Origin: Delphinus delphis
Taxonomy: Eukaryota > Chordata > Mammalia > Artiodactyla > Delphinidae
Direction of reading: 5' to 3'
Assembly (NCBI RefSeq): GCF_949987515.2
Contig: NC_082689.1
Span: 3,414,001 to 3,478,000 of the forward strand
DNA length: 64,000 bases
The stretch's first letter is position 1; the number at the start of each line of letters is the position of its first letter. Below, piece by piece: positions 12,490 through 24,464 of this stretch. Made by a program: the position numbers and the translations under genes. The notes under the pieces are model-generated. The model was not told where the DNA came from. It made no database searches and saw only the letters and a list, made by a program, of their open reading frames with translations.

Positions 12490-12840
12490 TCTGTACTGGT
12501 GTCCTGGGGCTGATGTAACAAACCTCCACAGACTGGAGGGCTTAAAACAACAGAAATTTGTGGTCTCACAGTCCTGGAGGCTTGGAAGTCAAGGTGTGGG
12601 TAGGGTTGGCTCCTTCTGGAAGCTCTGAGGACAGTCTGTTCCATGCCACTCTCCTGGCCTCCGGTGGTTACTGGTGATCCTTGATTTCCTTGGACACGAA
12701 TCTGGGGGACACTCTTCAACGCAGTACAGTCGTCTGGAGTCCAAAGGCCTCCTCTTGATTCAGGAACCCGCAAAGGACCAGGCCTGGGGCAAATGCCCGA
12801 GTTGCTTTTCACAGAGACAGACCTACACAAAAGCACGTTG
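12490..12840 (-). mobile_element. Old LTR-type repeat (MaLR-like), minus orientation
   Basis: Carries cagactggagggcttaaaacaacagaaattt, then cagtcctggaggcttggaag and a Cys-rich-looking T/C block, the familiar reverse-complemented LTR 3' half. It faces away from the plus-oriented copy that begins 40 bp later at 12878. Family assignment is uncertain. Confidence 0.5.
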
Positions 12841-12877
12841 GTTGACCTTCTCATGAGTATTTATGACGTACAAGGTG

Positions 12878-13140
12878 TTATGAGTTGAACTGTGTCCCTC
12901 GAGAATTCATATGTTGAAGTCCTAAGCCCCAGCACCTCAAAATGTGACCTTATTTGGAGAGAGGGTCTTTACAGAGGTCATCAGGTTGCGGTGAGTTCCT
13001 TAGTGTGGGCCATGGGCCCATATGACAGGTGTCCTTATCAAAGGGGAAGTTTGGACACAGACACACAATCACGGGGAGAAGGCCTCCTGAGGATGGAGCC
13101 AGAGATGGAGGCGATGCTTCTATAATACAAGCCAAAGAAT
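12878..13140 (+). mobile_element. Old LTR-type repeat (MaLR-like), plus orientation
   Basis: Begins tgttatgagttgaactgtgtcc and continues with attcatatgttgaagtcctaa and tgtgaccttatttggagagagggtc. This is the standard 5' half of a very common mammalian LTR-like repeat that also appears at 35930, 55350 and 61145 in this window. It is truncated on the right. Confidence 0.6.
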
Positions 13141-14140
13141 GGTGAAGGTTGCAGCACGGCCCCTGAGGCAGGGGAGAGGCCTGAAACAGCTTCCTTCTCT
13201 CAGCCTCAGAGGGAACCGACCAGCAGACACAATGGTTGGGTGGACAAAGTGCTATTTCTCCACTTTTTATGGGAGATGTGTTTTCCCGATGTCTGGATCT
13301 TCCTTTACTCCTGCCTGGGTGCCTCTGGACATGACCAAGAGCATCCTGGCTGAGTCCCCCTTGCCTCCCCCGCTCACTTGCCCTGGCTGAGAACGTGGGC
13401 ACAGCAGCCTGTGGCCTCTGCTGTTGGTCACGCCACCCAAGGCTCCTCAGGAGTAGAATGTGACCCCTCCAAAGAGCCTCTGAGCTTGGGAGGGTCAGGG
13501 GTGGGTGGGTGCTGGAGAAGGTCTATTCCAGAGCCTCTTCCTTAGGGAGGTCAGCCAGGGAATCTCAGTGAAAGCTGAGGAACCACTGGAAAAGGAAAGG
13601 AAACCCAACAGGCTGGGGCTCAGACAACCCTTAGATACAAGGAGCTCACGTCTCAGACGTGTATCTAAATCGAGCTGAATTCCTGCCCCTCCTCCACCTT
13701 CCTACACTGTCAGCTTTGCGTTTTCCCAAGGCTGCCTTGTGTGCATCACAGCCGGCTGGGCAGGAGGGTGAGTAATTTTGCTGTCAGCATGAAGTGTAGC
13801 TAAAATCAGCCGATGAACTAAAGAACTGAATCATTTCTTCGATTCTGCCCTCCGGGTCCTAGGTGCTTTCTGCATGCGGGGAAGCAGCTGAGTCAAAGGC
13901 TGTATTATTGTCCAGCCCATAGGTACATATTCCCAGTTTACCCTCCAGAAAAACGTACGTTCTCAGTGGCAATTTCTGGAAGTGTCTCGACTCTCCTTCA
14001 GTGAAAAAGTCTGTGTATGGAGCCAGTCCCCCAACAGATAAATAGGTGTTTAACCTACATAAGTCCCAGCACCCCATGGCCCAATCACAGCTTGATTTCC
14101 CCCTTAAACAAACACAATCCAACAACTAAAGGCAATTTAA
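13141..14140. other. No gene seen
   Basis: No exon signature or recognisable repeat. The minus-strand frame 14125-13859 has no known domain. Confidence 0.45.
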
Positions 14141-14473
14141 AAAGTGATTCCAGGTGGAATTCCAGTTCTAGTAACTGTGCAGGAGCTCGTATTGGACTAA
14201 TCTCCCCATAAAGAACAATAATAAACTCTGGATAAAATGTAAAACACTGTTTCAGGACACTGGAGAGTGATGTGAGAAGCAAAAGCTGGAGGGGATTTGA
14301 CCCTTGAAAGAAGGGAACTGATCTGGATGAGATCCATGTGAATGGGATGTTCCTCAGAGGGGGAGGGCCCTTCCTGGTCTGCTCAGGGAGGGGCAGCTAG
14401 AACTTACAGGTCTGAGAAGTCAGAGGATGGAGTTTGGCTGCCTGAGTGGCTGGAAAATGAGAGGTGAAATCTT

Positions 14474-15718
14474 GGTTTACTGAGAGTTTTTGTCATGAAT
14501 GGGCGTTGGAGTTTGTAAATGCTTTTTCTGCATCTACTGATATGATCATGTGATTTTTCTTTTTTAGCGTCTTGATGTGATGGATTGCCTTAACTGATTC
14601 TTGAATGTTGAACCAGCCTTGCACACCTGGGATAAATCCCACTTGGTCGCGGTGTATAATTCTTTTTTATCATTATTGGATTTGATTTGAGAATATTTTG
14701 TTGAGGATTTTTATAGCTATGTTCAGAAGAGATATTGGTCTGTAGTTTTCTTGTAATATCTTTGGTTTTGGTATTAGGATAATGCTGGCCTCATAGGATG
14801 AATTAGGAAGTACTTCCTCTGATTCTATCCTCTGAAAGAGATTGTAGAGAACTGGTATAATTTCTTCCTTAAATGCTTGGTAGAATTTACAAGTGAATTA
14901 CAGGCATCTGGGCCTGGAGCTTTCTGTTTTGCAAGATTATTAATTATTGATTCAACTTCTTTATAATAACCATAGGCCTATTTAGATTGTTTATTTCTTC
15001 TTGTGTGAGTTTTGGCACACTGGGTCTTTCAAGGAACTGGTCCATTTCATCTAGGGTACCAAATCTGTGGGCATAGAGTTGTTCATAGCACTCTTTTATT
15101 ATCGTTAAATATCCATGGGATCTGAGTGATGTCCCCTCTTTCATTTCCAATATTAGTGACTTATTTGTTCTTTTCATTTTTCTCAGCCTGGCTAGAGGCT
15201 TTTGGTTTCTTTGACTTTTTTCTATTGATTTCTTATTTTCAATTTCATTGATTTCTGCTCTCATTCTTATTATTTCTTCTGCTAACTTTGTATTCAATTT
15301 GCTCTTCTTTTTCTAGTTTCTAAGGTGGAAACTTAGATTATTGATTTTCAATCTTCTTTTCTAATATATGCATTCAATGCTATAAATTTCCCTCTAAGCA
15401 CTGCTTTTGCTGCACCCCACAATTTTGATAAGCTGTGTTTTCATTTTCATCTTGTTAAATATCTTTTGAAATCTCTCTTGTGATTTCTTCTTTGACTCAT
15501 GTGTTATTTAGCAATGTGTTGTTTAATCTCTATGAATTTGGAGATTTTCCAGTTATTGACTTCTATTTTAATTCCACTGTGGTCTGAGAGCAGACATTGT
15601 ATGAATTCTATTATTTTAAATTTGTTAAGGTGTGTTTCATGACCCAGAATGTGGTCTATCTCAGTGAACGTTCCATGTGAGCTTGAGAAACATGTGTATT
15701 CTGCTGTTGTTGGATGCA
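14474..15718 (-). mobile_element. Internal LINE-1 ORF2 fragment, truncated at both ends
   Basis: The reverse complement encodes L1 ORF2 in the endonuclease-to-reverse-transcriptase region. A remnant minus-strand frame at 15297-14944 includes NEIENKKSIEKSQR. The flanks repeat GAGGTGAAATCTT exactly at 14461-14473 and 15719-15731, as in a target-site duplication. However, there is no 3' UTR and no poly(T) at the left edge, where a tail is expected. The fragment is therefore 3'-truncated as well as 5'-truncated. Confidence 0.8.
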
Positions 15719-16169
15719 GAGGTGAAATCTTAAGAAGAAGAGCGGTCCAAAATATTGCATATTAATGCTCCTCAAATCCTTAACTGACCCCCCAGGAGCT
15801 CATACACAGGTGAGGCTTCAAGAAACCCAGAGGAAAGCAATGCCTGTAAGGTTTAAAGAGCTGAGCAGAGATTTCAGCTGCTGCCCCCTTGCTGCAGGTG
15901 AGAGTGAGTTTGGAGTTTAAGTTCTGCAGAGTAGAGGGGCCTGGTGGACCCCTCAGACTTTCCACCGAAACCCCAGAAGGGCCTCAGCTTAGGAACAAAG
16001 ACTATGTGCCAGGAATAAGATTCACCCTAGGATTAAAGGCAAACCAAGCTCCCCAACAAGGTGTAAAGCAAAGTTTCCACACGTTCAAGATGATCCACAG
16101 TAATTTAACTGGCTTCTAGAATCAGCTCAACACTTTTCAAAGGAAAAGAATCCAGAATCTCAGCAACAG

Positions 16170-16256
16170 ATCATTCACAATATCTGATACACTATAACAT
16201 CATTCACAATATCTGATACACTATAACATCATTCACAATATCTGATAAACTATAAC
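16170..16256. repeat. Tandem triplication of a 29-bp unit
   Basis: Three back-to-back 29-bp copies (16170-16198, 16199-16227, 16228-16256) beginning atcattcacaatatctgata. The third differs by one base (aaac for acac). They lie within the L1 5' region and look like a recent local slippage event. Confidence 0.95.
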
Positions 16257-16997
16257 AATTCCCAGACATATGGAGGATCAGGAAAATGTGACCCATGGTC
16301 AAGAAAAACACAAAACAACCAATCAGTAGGAAAAGACCCACAAACTAACCATATGTTGAAATTAGTAGGTAAGGAGTCTAAAATACTACGGTGAACACAG
16401 TAAAGAATCTGTAGGGAAGGATGCATATAGCGAGTGAAGAAGTGGCGAATTTCAGGAGAGATTTAGAGATTCTAGAAAAGAACCAAGTGGAAACCATAGA
16501 ACTGAAAAATACAATCTAATCTACTTAAAAAACCAGTAAAGAAGATAGAATAGAATACTAAAAGTACTTGATTAAATCAAAAGGAGAAGGACAGAGGAAA
16601 AAGAACAGAGGGAACAAACAGAAAACAAACAGCAAGATGGCAGACTTAAGCAGAACCCTATCAATAATTATATTAAAGTTAGAGGGACCAGATGCTAAAC
16701 TGGAGGGCAGACAGGATCAAAAAGTTAATACTCAGCTCTGTATACTGTTTCTAAGAGATGTACATTAAGCATGAAGACAGGCTGAAAATCAAAGTATGGA
16801 AAAGATATATTGGCTCACTTTGCCCTGCAGGGGGTGGGTCCCTACCTCTTTCCTTCCTCGTGAGTCCCATGCCTCACTCTCCACTTTCCCAAATCAGCCC
16901 CGTAAGGCCTGGAGTCTGGCTGGCCTGGAAATATGCTTCATGGAAGGCAGGGCGACGGGAGGAAGCAGAGGAGGCAAAGACAGAGTTCCCTTTACGG

Positions 16998-17444
16998 GAG
17001 GGGTCCCCAGCCCCCGGGCCGCAGACCAGTACTGGTCCATGGCCTTGGGAACCAGGCCGCACAGCAGGAGGTGAGCGGTGGGTGGGCGAGCGAGTGAAGC
17101 TTCATCTGTATTTACAGCCGCTCCCCATTGCTCCGCACCGCTCCCCATTGTTCCCCACCACTCCCCATTGCTCCGTACCGCTCCCCATAGCTCCCCACCG
17201 CTCCCCATTGCTCCTCACCGCTCCCCATTGCCCCCCACCACTCCCCATTGCTCCTCACCGCTCCCCATAGCTCCCCACCGCTCCCCATTGCTCCCCACCG
17301 CTCCCCATTGCTCCCCACCGCTCCCCTGGCTCCGCATCACTTGCATTACTGCCTGAACCATCCCCCCAACACCCCCCCACCATCCATGGAAAAATTGTCT
17401 TCCATGAAACCAGTCCCTGGTGTCAAAAAGTTTGGGGACCGCTG
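16998..17444. mobile_element. Non-autonomous DNA transposon, hAT-like, carrying a minisatellite
   Basis: The ends are inverted: AGGGGTCCCCAG at 16999 and TTTGGGGACCGCTG ending at 17444. Beyond them are 8-bp flanks CTTTACGG (16990-16997) and CTCTAAGG (17445-17452), which agree at 6 of 8 positions. An 8-bp duplication is the hAT superfamily hallmark. The body holds gaccagtactggtccatggcc and gaaaccagtccctggtgtc, matching a common mammalian MER-class element from memory. Most of its centre has been replaced or expanded by a 20-bp tandem array. Confidence 0.7.
17118..17327. repeat. 20-bp minisatellite, about 10.5 copies, with 80-bp higher-order period
   Basis: Units of CCGCTCCCCATTGCTCCNCA start exactly every 20 bp from 17118 to 17318. 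Variant units are spaced by four: CCACT-type units start at 17158 and 17238, and ATAG-type units at 17178 and 17258. The array is thus built on an 80-bp four-unit block duplicated once. Open frames through it on both strands are artefacts of the repeat. Confidence 0.95.
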
Positions 17445-17452
17445 CTCTAAGG

Positions 17453-20049
17453 TATACAGTGGGAAAGATGGGATGGGAAATGTGTTCACACTAATAAATG
17501 TTCCCCCCATTGGCAGCTGCACTCAAAACATTTATTTACAAGTGGTGTATTTGGAAGGTAAAACATAGTGTCCCCCTGAGACAAGAAATGAGGCCTAGGT
17601 TCTTAAGCCCCAGGCTATGATGTACCGGTAGATTGTTACATGTTGTATCAAGCATATTCAGGAAATGGTAACTCATTGAACTGAATGAGGTGGGGTTAGG
17701 GGCAGTGTCAGCTTCAGGATATCAATGTCTGATCTGGGAGCAGACTGAGTTCTTCAAGTATCAAGTCTTTCTGCATCTCCAACCACTCTGCCCACCGGCC
17801 GCTGCCTCCTGGCCTGGGTGCACACACTGGTGGCGTGGTTTGCTTTCGGGGGGCAGACCCAGCCCCGAGGCCTGCAGGGAAGTGGGCTTAGGTCTACTAG
17901 GGAATTCTGCCGTCTCAGAATCTAGAAGTCAGGGGCATGGGTTTTAAGTAGTCATGTCCCTTGCTTCCATGGACTCCTCTCCCCTGAGGAAGGCATGGCG
18001 GGCAGAAGGCCAGCAGAGGGCCCTCTGGGGGGTGGCCCACAGGCTGGGGTTGCTGTGGGGATGAGGATGAAATCAGAGACTCTGAGTTAAGGACTTAGCA
18101 CAGTGGTGGTGCATAATCTGTGCTCAATAAAGAGCGCCTACGTTGGTTTGCTATGTTTCTAGTCTTTATGGAATTGTACAAGGCCTCTCCACCCTTACCC
18201 CGGCTACCCACCCAGACTGCACTCGCTGGCAGTCTCCCCTAGCGCCCCCTAGCGCGCGGTTCCAGGGCTCGCGCTGTGCTCACACTACCTCTGGGGCTGG
18301 GAAAACCCTTCCTTCTCTGGGCCAGTGCATAAGTTTCTCATCCGTCTGTCCATCTTTGTGTCAGTATTTCCCCCTGGAAATACCCATCTCTCTTCCCTCC
18401 GGCCAAGCGAGGTGTCTCCTCTGCCTGCGCCCTCTGCCCCTTTTGGACCGTGTCTGAACCAGGGCGGCCCCCTTGCTCGGTGTGGTCTTGTCGCATCCCT
18501 GCAGCCCTGGGCACCCCGGGGCAGGGCTTTGCTTTCCTCCGCTCTGCTCTGCCCAGCCTGGCTGGCAGCCATGCACTGAACTGATTGTTGAGCTGAGGAA
18601 TTTCACTTGGTGTTCAGAAACCCCTGCTGGAATTTTCCATTGAGATAAGTGAGGGTGCAGGTTTCGGGGCAAGGCTGGAGGTCATTCCTGCTTATCTTAA
18701 AGGCCTTAGGAGATAAGAACATTCTGGAAGGTCTGCACCTCAGATGTCTATCACACTATGAGATGGATCCTTAGCTACAGCCCAGCAAGGAGGCCTCAAG
18801 GAGGAAGGGGAGGCTACTCTTCCCCCAGATCCCTAGAGTGGGTCACTGGGCACATCTACTGGAAAGCTGTGTTGATCATCTGAGCCATGGGGGGTCCTTT
18901 TACAAGGAGGTCTGGGCGGGCAGTTGGCAGTGTTGGTTACAAGCCCTGATAACAGCTTCAAAAATATCAGAAATGTTTATGCCGCAGTGGGTCAGGCGGG
19001 TGAGAAGTTACAAAGGCTGATGTTTGAACTGTCTCAGGATTTCAAATCCTAGAATCTAGAATCCACCGTGGATATCTGAGCAGGGACTGACTGGGACATG
19101 AGTCAGCAGGGCTGTTGCTGGGTTCTTCAGCCACTGGGTGCTCAGGCCACATAGTCCCCAGGGGCCCCTTCAGCTCCAAAATTCTGTAATTTTGCATTTC
19201 TTTTGAAGGGGGAATATGCCCATGAGTGTACCTGTCTGAATCTGTGGCCTGATTAATTGGTGCAGTGGAAATTCTTCCTGTTAATGTCAATACAGGAAAG
19301 TTGACAAATGCCAAGAGAGAAAGTTAAAAGTTAGTATGGCCATATAAAAATAATATTAATTATGGTCACGTAAGCAAATTTCTTATGTGCTGTCTTTGAT
19401 TAGTTTCCACCATAAGCAGTGATAATTCTGGGGTGCAGGTCTCAGTGGGGTTAGAAGGTCTGTGTTCTAAGTCTCCATCCTCCCCACCAGGGACTTTGTT
19501 TGTCCCCGAGCCTGACTCACACAACCTCGCGGGAAAGCCTCCTCTGATTTAAGCATGAGTGCCCCCCGCTTTGCTCTCTGTGCCGTGAGACCAGATCACA
19601 GAGGCCAGAGGTGAAGGGAACCCCCTCACCTTAGAGGTGAGGAAACAGGTGTCGAGAGGGCAGTGATTGCCAAGGTCTCTGCAGGAGGAACCCTAAGGTT
19701 TCAGGGAAAAGACCCACCCAAATGACAGCTGTGCAGGGTGACCCTGAGACCACAGAAGCAATCAGCCCCCAGGCCCTCCTGAGTATCTGAGTCCTGGCCT
19801 CTCATGGTGCCCCTGGGCCTTTCGAGGTGAGAAAAGGTCGGCTGTTGGGGACTGGCCTGAGTTCAGGCCCCGGGGTGGGGGGTGGTTCTCACCACCTGCC
19901 GGTGGTGCGCTTTCCCTCTGCGTCCCTGGTGGGGGGAGCAGTGCCCCCGCTCTGTGTGCTCTGGCTCAGGTCCGAGGCAGACAGGATTCTAGATGGCTCT
20001 CGAGATGCCCACACTAGGTGTCCACACGCTGGCTAATCCCCTCTTTTGA
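17453..20049. other. No gene; one MIR-like tail
   Basis: About 2.6 kb of unique-looking DNA. Near 18085-18135 the words agcacagtggtggtgcataa and gtgctcaataaag match the 3' part of a MIR element. Short GC-rich frames at 18140-18670 have no recognisable domain. Confidence 0.5.
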
Positions 20050-20600
20050 GGGTGCCCAGGGCCTGGATACAATGATGCCAACTCTTGAGATTAGGTCATA
20101 CTACATGCCAAAGGGGAAGAGGTTTTTGCAGATGCAACTAAGGTCCCTCATCAGCTGACTCTGAGTTAAGGAAAGGGAGATTGTGCCCGGTGGGCCTGAC
20201 CTAATCAGGTGAGGCTGTGCTAGTGGGTCTGGAAGTCAGCGAGAGATCCTGATGGCCTCGAGGAAGCAAGCTGCCGTGTGTGAGAGGGCCTGGGGGCTTG
20301 GCGCTCTTTTGGGGCCTCTCAGAGCTGAGAGTGCCCTCTGACTGGCGGCCAGTAGCAAAACGGGACTTCAGTCCTACAACAGCAGAGGACTGGGTTCCAC
20401 CAAGATTACATGAGCTTGCAGTGGACCTTGGGTTCCAGAAAGGATGCAGCCCTGCCGACACCTTGACCGCAGCCTGTGAGACCCTGAGCACGGGACCCAT
20501 TAGGCTGTGCCCAGATTCCTGACCCATGGGAACTGTGAGATAATAAGCGTGTGTTGTAGGCGACCGTGTTGGTGGTTGCTTGTTACAGGCTGACAGACAA
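20050..20600 (+). mobile_element. Old LTR-type repeat
   Basis: The order is tgagattaggtcatac, ttttgcagatgcaactaagg, gggcctgacctaatcaggtg, gaaggatgcagccctgccgacacc and gaactgtgagataataag. This is the layout of an old mammalian LTR ending in a poly(A)-like aataag. It is strongly diverged. Boundaries are approximate and the family is not determined. Confidence 0.5.
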
Positions 20601-22862
20601 GTACCCAGGCCCCGAGCCCCTATCCACCCAGAGGCTGTCCGAGTGCTGGGTTGGCTCTGCTCCAGGCTGTGGTGGGAGCATCGTGAACTTGGGGCTCTTT
20701 CCTCTGCGCCCGGGAGTGACACGTCCTCCCCTGGGGCAGTCACTGAGGGTTCTGGGGCCACAGGTCACAGAATTCTTAACGCAGTTTTATTTCATAGCGA
20801 TTAACCAGAACTTCTCTGCGAGGCCTCTTCCTCTGGAAAATTGAGGGAGGGCTTCTCAACTTGTGTCCAGTGCAGGGACCTTGGTCTCCCGCAGTCACAG
20901 AAAGGATGCGGGTGAGATGCCCGCTCTCTCAGATGCCTTCCTTCTACTCCCACTCCTCTGCGAGACGGACGCTGGGGACCTCGGTGGGCAGGGTGACCCG
21001 AGACCTCATGGCAGCGTGAGGAGGGGAAGGGACAGAGAAGACTGGCACGAGTGGCTCTTCTAGGGGTTTCCAGCCGGCCCCCTGGCGTATCTGGGCTCCC
21101 CAGACCTCTCCAGGATTGCAAGCCCCTGCCCTCGAGGGTGGGCAGGAAAGGCGTGTGCGCAGCTGTGAGCAGGGGGCCTCTGCGTCCCCGTTCCCCCCAT
21201 CTCCCCCTCTGCCCGCCAGTTGGGACCTTCCCTAACGTGGTCCATGGTGGCTGGAGAGTCACATGGGAGCTTCTTAAAGGACCCCCAAATCTCTTCTTTG
21301 GACAGGGTCTGGCTTTCAAACCTACTGTCTGACTGCGGGTGCAAAACTCCCATTTGGGGTGTTAGACGCTGGTTATTTACTACTTTGTCTCTTGCATTCC
21401 TGCCACAAAGCTGATCTCTACACCCCCCTTCCATCTTGTGCCCCTATCAACCTGCAGGAAGGTGGATGCTTCACGATAACTGGGGAGACGCCCATCCCCG
21501 TTAGAGAAAAGCACCTTCACCTGCATCAGAGCTGGACCCTCTGTCACACGGGTTCTCTGGGCAGAGCAGTGCGTCAGCACCCAGACCTTTGGTTCCCGGT
21601 CTGCGGGTCGGGGATGAGGACATCATTCAAAAGGGGAGAGGGGTTCTCAGTCTCCAAAGTGACAGGACAATTATGTGGTGGTACCCGGGGAGGCGGCTGC
21701 ACCCCGGACGAAATGATTGTGTGGGGGAAGAACCCCTGTCCCCAGGGTGGTGTGGGTGCAGCTGAGAGAGGCCGGCCCTGGAGGGATGGTGGGAGGGAGT
21801 CCCCACTGGGACTTACACAGGTGTCCCCTCTAACAGAAGACCCCAGGACCCCGCAGGGCGCGGGGGAACCACGGAGCTGACAGAGCGTGTCTCACTGAAA
21901 TTAAGGTGAGTCATGAGAACATAAAGAAAGCCAGCTTTCTGCACACTGTGTCTGCAGACAGATTCGTGGCCCACAGATCTCTACCTTTCTCAGCATCTGG
22001 CTCCCCCTTCCCCAGTGCTCGGAGACGCTGAAAATCTTATCTCAAAGAGGCTATTCCATCACTGCTGAGGCGGGAAATTCCGCAGCTAGAGTCGTGTGAT
22101 GAATTTGGGAGGACGAGGAAAATGTCCCCTGCCCTCGTCTTGTGCCTAGACCCTCCCACCTCCGGGAGATGCAGTCAGGTTGCTGGGAGAAGGCATCAGG
22201 GAAATACAGCCCCCCACCCCGAGGCATCCAGGCAAGATGGGCTGGTCTGACCCCAGGACCAGCACACCCTGCCTTGCCCCTGGTTCCAGGCTCAGGGCCC
22301 CCAGCGCTGGCGCCCAGCTGTTTGTGGCAGGAATGAATTCATTTGACCCAAATACTTCCTTCTCTTCTGGGCTACTAGTTTCAAGCACAACAAAGAGCCC
22401 CACAGCTCGAGGGAGGAGCAGAAGGAAATAAATCAGCATTAAAATGCGACTCGTAACAAAACTGAGAAACTCAGGCGCAGCTGGGTGACCGGATGGGAGC
22501 GTGACTTCCGGCAGGTGCCCAGGTGCGCCCGCAGCGCCTGCATTAAGGTCCAGCCTCCCGCTGCCCCAGGTGACCACCTGACCACGGCGGACCTTGCCCT
22601 GAGAGCCTCTCGGTACGGGAGGAGGCCTTGGGGGAGGGGCTGGGCATCGCCTTGGCCCGAGGCTGCTGCCTCTCACCTGTTTTCTGTGAGCCTCTGCCTG
22701 GCCCCGGGGCCACGGCCACGCCCCAGCCCGCCTGTTGAGGGAACAAACCTTTCCCCTGGCCAGAAGCGGGGAGAAAGGGGACACACGTAGGGGCCCTGTG
22801 GGACCCGGTGATGATAGGGTGTCAGGCTCTCTGGAAGTGACCAGGCCTGGGGAACAGGTGAG
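20601..22862. other. No gene seen
   Basis: GC-rich unique DNA. It contains several long chance frames on both strands (for example 212 codons on the minus strand at 22784-22146). None has a domain or splice context. Confidence 0.5.
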
Positions 22863-23060
22863 TCATTGTTTAAACTTCTGCGTGCTTTGTCGACTGTGTG
22901 TGTCATTGTTTAAACTTCTGTGTGCTTTGTCGAGTGTGTGTGTGTGTGTGTGTGTGTGTATCTGTGTGCGAATGTCGATGTGTGTCTGTTTGTATCTGTG
23001 TGTCTGTGTGCATGTATGTGGGTGTGAGTGTATCCGTGTGTGTCATGTGTGCCTGCACCT
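22863..23060. repeat. 40-bp tandem duplication followed by GT-rich array
   Basis: A 40-bp unit starting tcattgtttaaacttctg is present twice (22863-22902 and 22903-22942). Copy two runs into a perfect GT run (about 22935-22958) and then interrupted GT/TC repeats to about 23060. Confidence 0.9.
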
Positions 23061-23725
23061 TTGTGTCTGACGTGTGTCCGTGCACGAGCCCCAGTGCACA
23101 GAGTCAAAAGGGCGAAGTGAAGAGCCAGGGGTGTGTTCTGAGCGCCAGCGGTGTCCTTGCTCGTCCCCGATGGCTTGCTAGGTCAGGGTCCTGGAAGGAG
23201 ATTCCTATTTAAAGAGTGGCCTCTGGGAAAATCCATTTAAAGGCTTGAACGTAATGAATAGGGGCCCTTACAGGAATCCATTTAACATGGATCACGGTGC
23301 CCAAGTGCTACCGACTGACCTCAGAATAGACAACTGCACAGTAAGCCCTGCGTTCCTTACACGCCTGGGCGGGGAGAGCTGGAGGAGGACGTGCTCGCTG
23401 GCGACGAACTCGGCAGATCAGACGCTTCCCTGGAGCGACCCTCCCCCAGGAAGACCGGTTTGGACTTGCAAGCTCTCCTTTTTCCCTTGGTGCAAGGAGA
23501 TGAGCTTGTCAGAAATGAAAAGCCCGAAACCGAAATGCTCCGCAGGGTGTCCCTGTTGGCCCCGATCACGAACGTGGCATTCTTGAGATCGTCTCTGCGT
23601 TTAGAGACACTTCAGTAACCCTGTCTTCGTGAAATTACAGGGGCCGGGTCAGGAGTCACATTTTTCAATTGGAGTCCTCTCCGAACAGAGGGCTTCCACC
23701 TCTAATCAACGTGTAATCACACGAA
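23061..23725. other. No gene seen
   Basis: Unique sequence. The frame 23245-23586 has no recognisable features. Confidence 0.45.
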
Positions 23726-24130
23726 AACTCATACATGAAAATGCTTACTGCAGTCTTATTTATTACAGAGAAAAAACAATTAAAGCCAAGTAAAAATCCA
23801 GTAACAGAGAAATAGTTCAGGAAATTGGAAACGTTGTAGGGGTATTATGTGGTCATTAAACACACATGGGTCAAATGCATCTACAACATATGCAGTAATG
23901 TGGAAAACCGCCCTTCGTATGTCTCACTTTTTTTTTTAATGTAGGATGCATAATTTTATGTTAAAATGATGGTTTGTTTTTAAGATTCTTATACAAAAAA
24001 TTAGAAGAAAGTAGGCAAAATACCATCCCTCGTTGTATTAAGGCTGTGGAATTACGGGTAATCTCATTTTTTTCATATTGACAATTATGTGTTCATATTT
24101 ATTGAAAAATAATGTTTTTAGATAAAGAGA
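23726..24130 (+). mobile_element. Old LINE-1 ORF2 end / 3' UTR
   Basis: Reads gcagtcttatttattacag, ggaaattggaaacgttg, ggggtattatgtggtcattaa and cagtaatgtggaaaa. These words follow the L1 ORF2 terminal region in order but are strongly decayed. Confidence 0.5.
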
Positions 24131-24464
24131 TGTGTCACCTGTATGTGGTATCATAGTAATGGCATGTTTATTCATACTCCACCGATTTTGGTTAATTCAG
24201 ACATGTTTGGGGCTAAAGATTTTCTTGACTTAAGGAGAGTTTTATTAATTAGTGCACATAAATAGCAAGGAAAACTTAAAGGGGTATCTTTAAATACTTG
24301 AGAATTGCTGTAGGTGTGTTAGAACTTTCTCTTTATGTAAAATTACAGCACAGATCAGTGGAATATCTGCTTCTAAGCAGGTGTCTTAAGTACGTTCGCA
24401 AGAAACAAGGTATTAGCCTGGGGTGGCACAGAAACCTGGGGAATTCCATTCTTAAAAGCGTTTC

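Larger units (their letters stand above)
14141..16790 (+). mobile_element. LINE-1 5' region, split by another L1 fragment
   Basis: The flanks 14141-14473 and 15719-16790 together resemble the L1 5' UTR. For instance gctgagcagagatttcagc at about 15862 matches the L1 copy near 1995, and gaactgaaaaatacaat at about 16500 matches the copy near 2553. The middle, 14474-15718, is a separate minus-strand L1 insert. Three tandem copies of a 29-bp unit lie inside the right part. Confidence 0.6.

Noticed and set aside
17118..17327. Regular 20-bp array considered as a CRISPR-like structure
   Set aside because: There are no unique spacers between units; it is a simple tandem minisatellite in a mammalian genome.
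16758..17356. Long frames with repeated HRSPL or GSNGE peptides
   Set aside because: Translation of the 20-bp minisatellite inside the transposon, not a repeat protein.
20201..20761. 186-codon minus-strand frame
   Set aside because: Lies largely across an old LTR-type repeat on the opposite strand; no recognisable protein.
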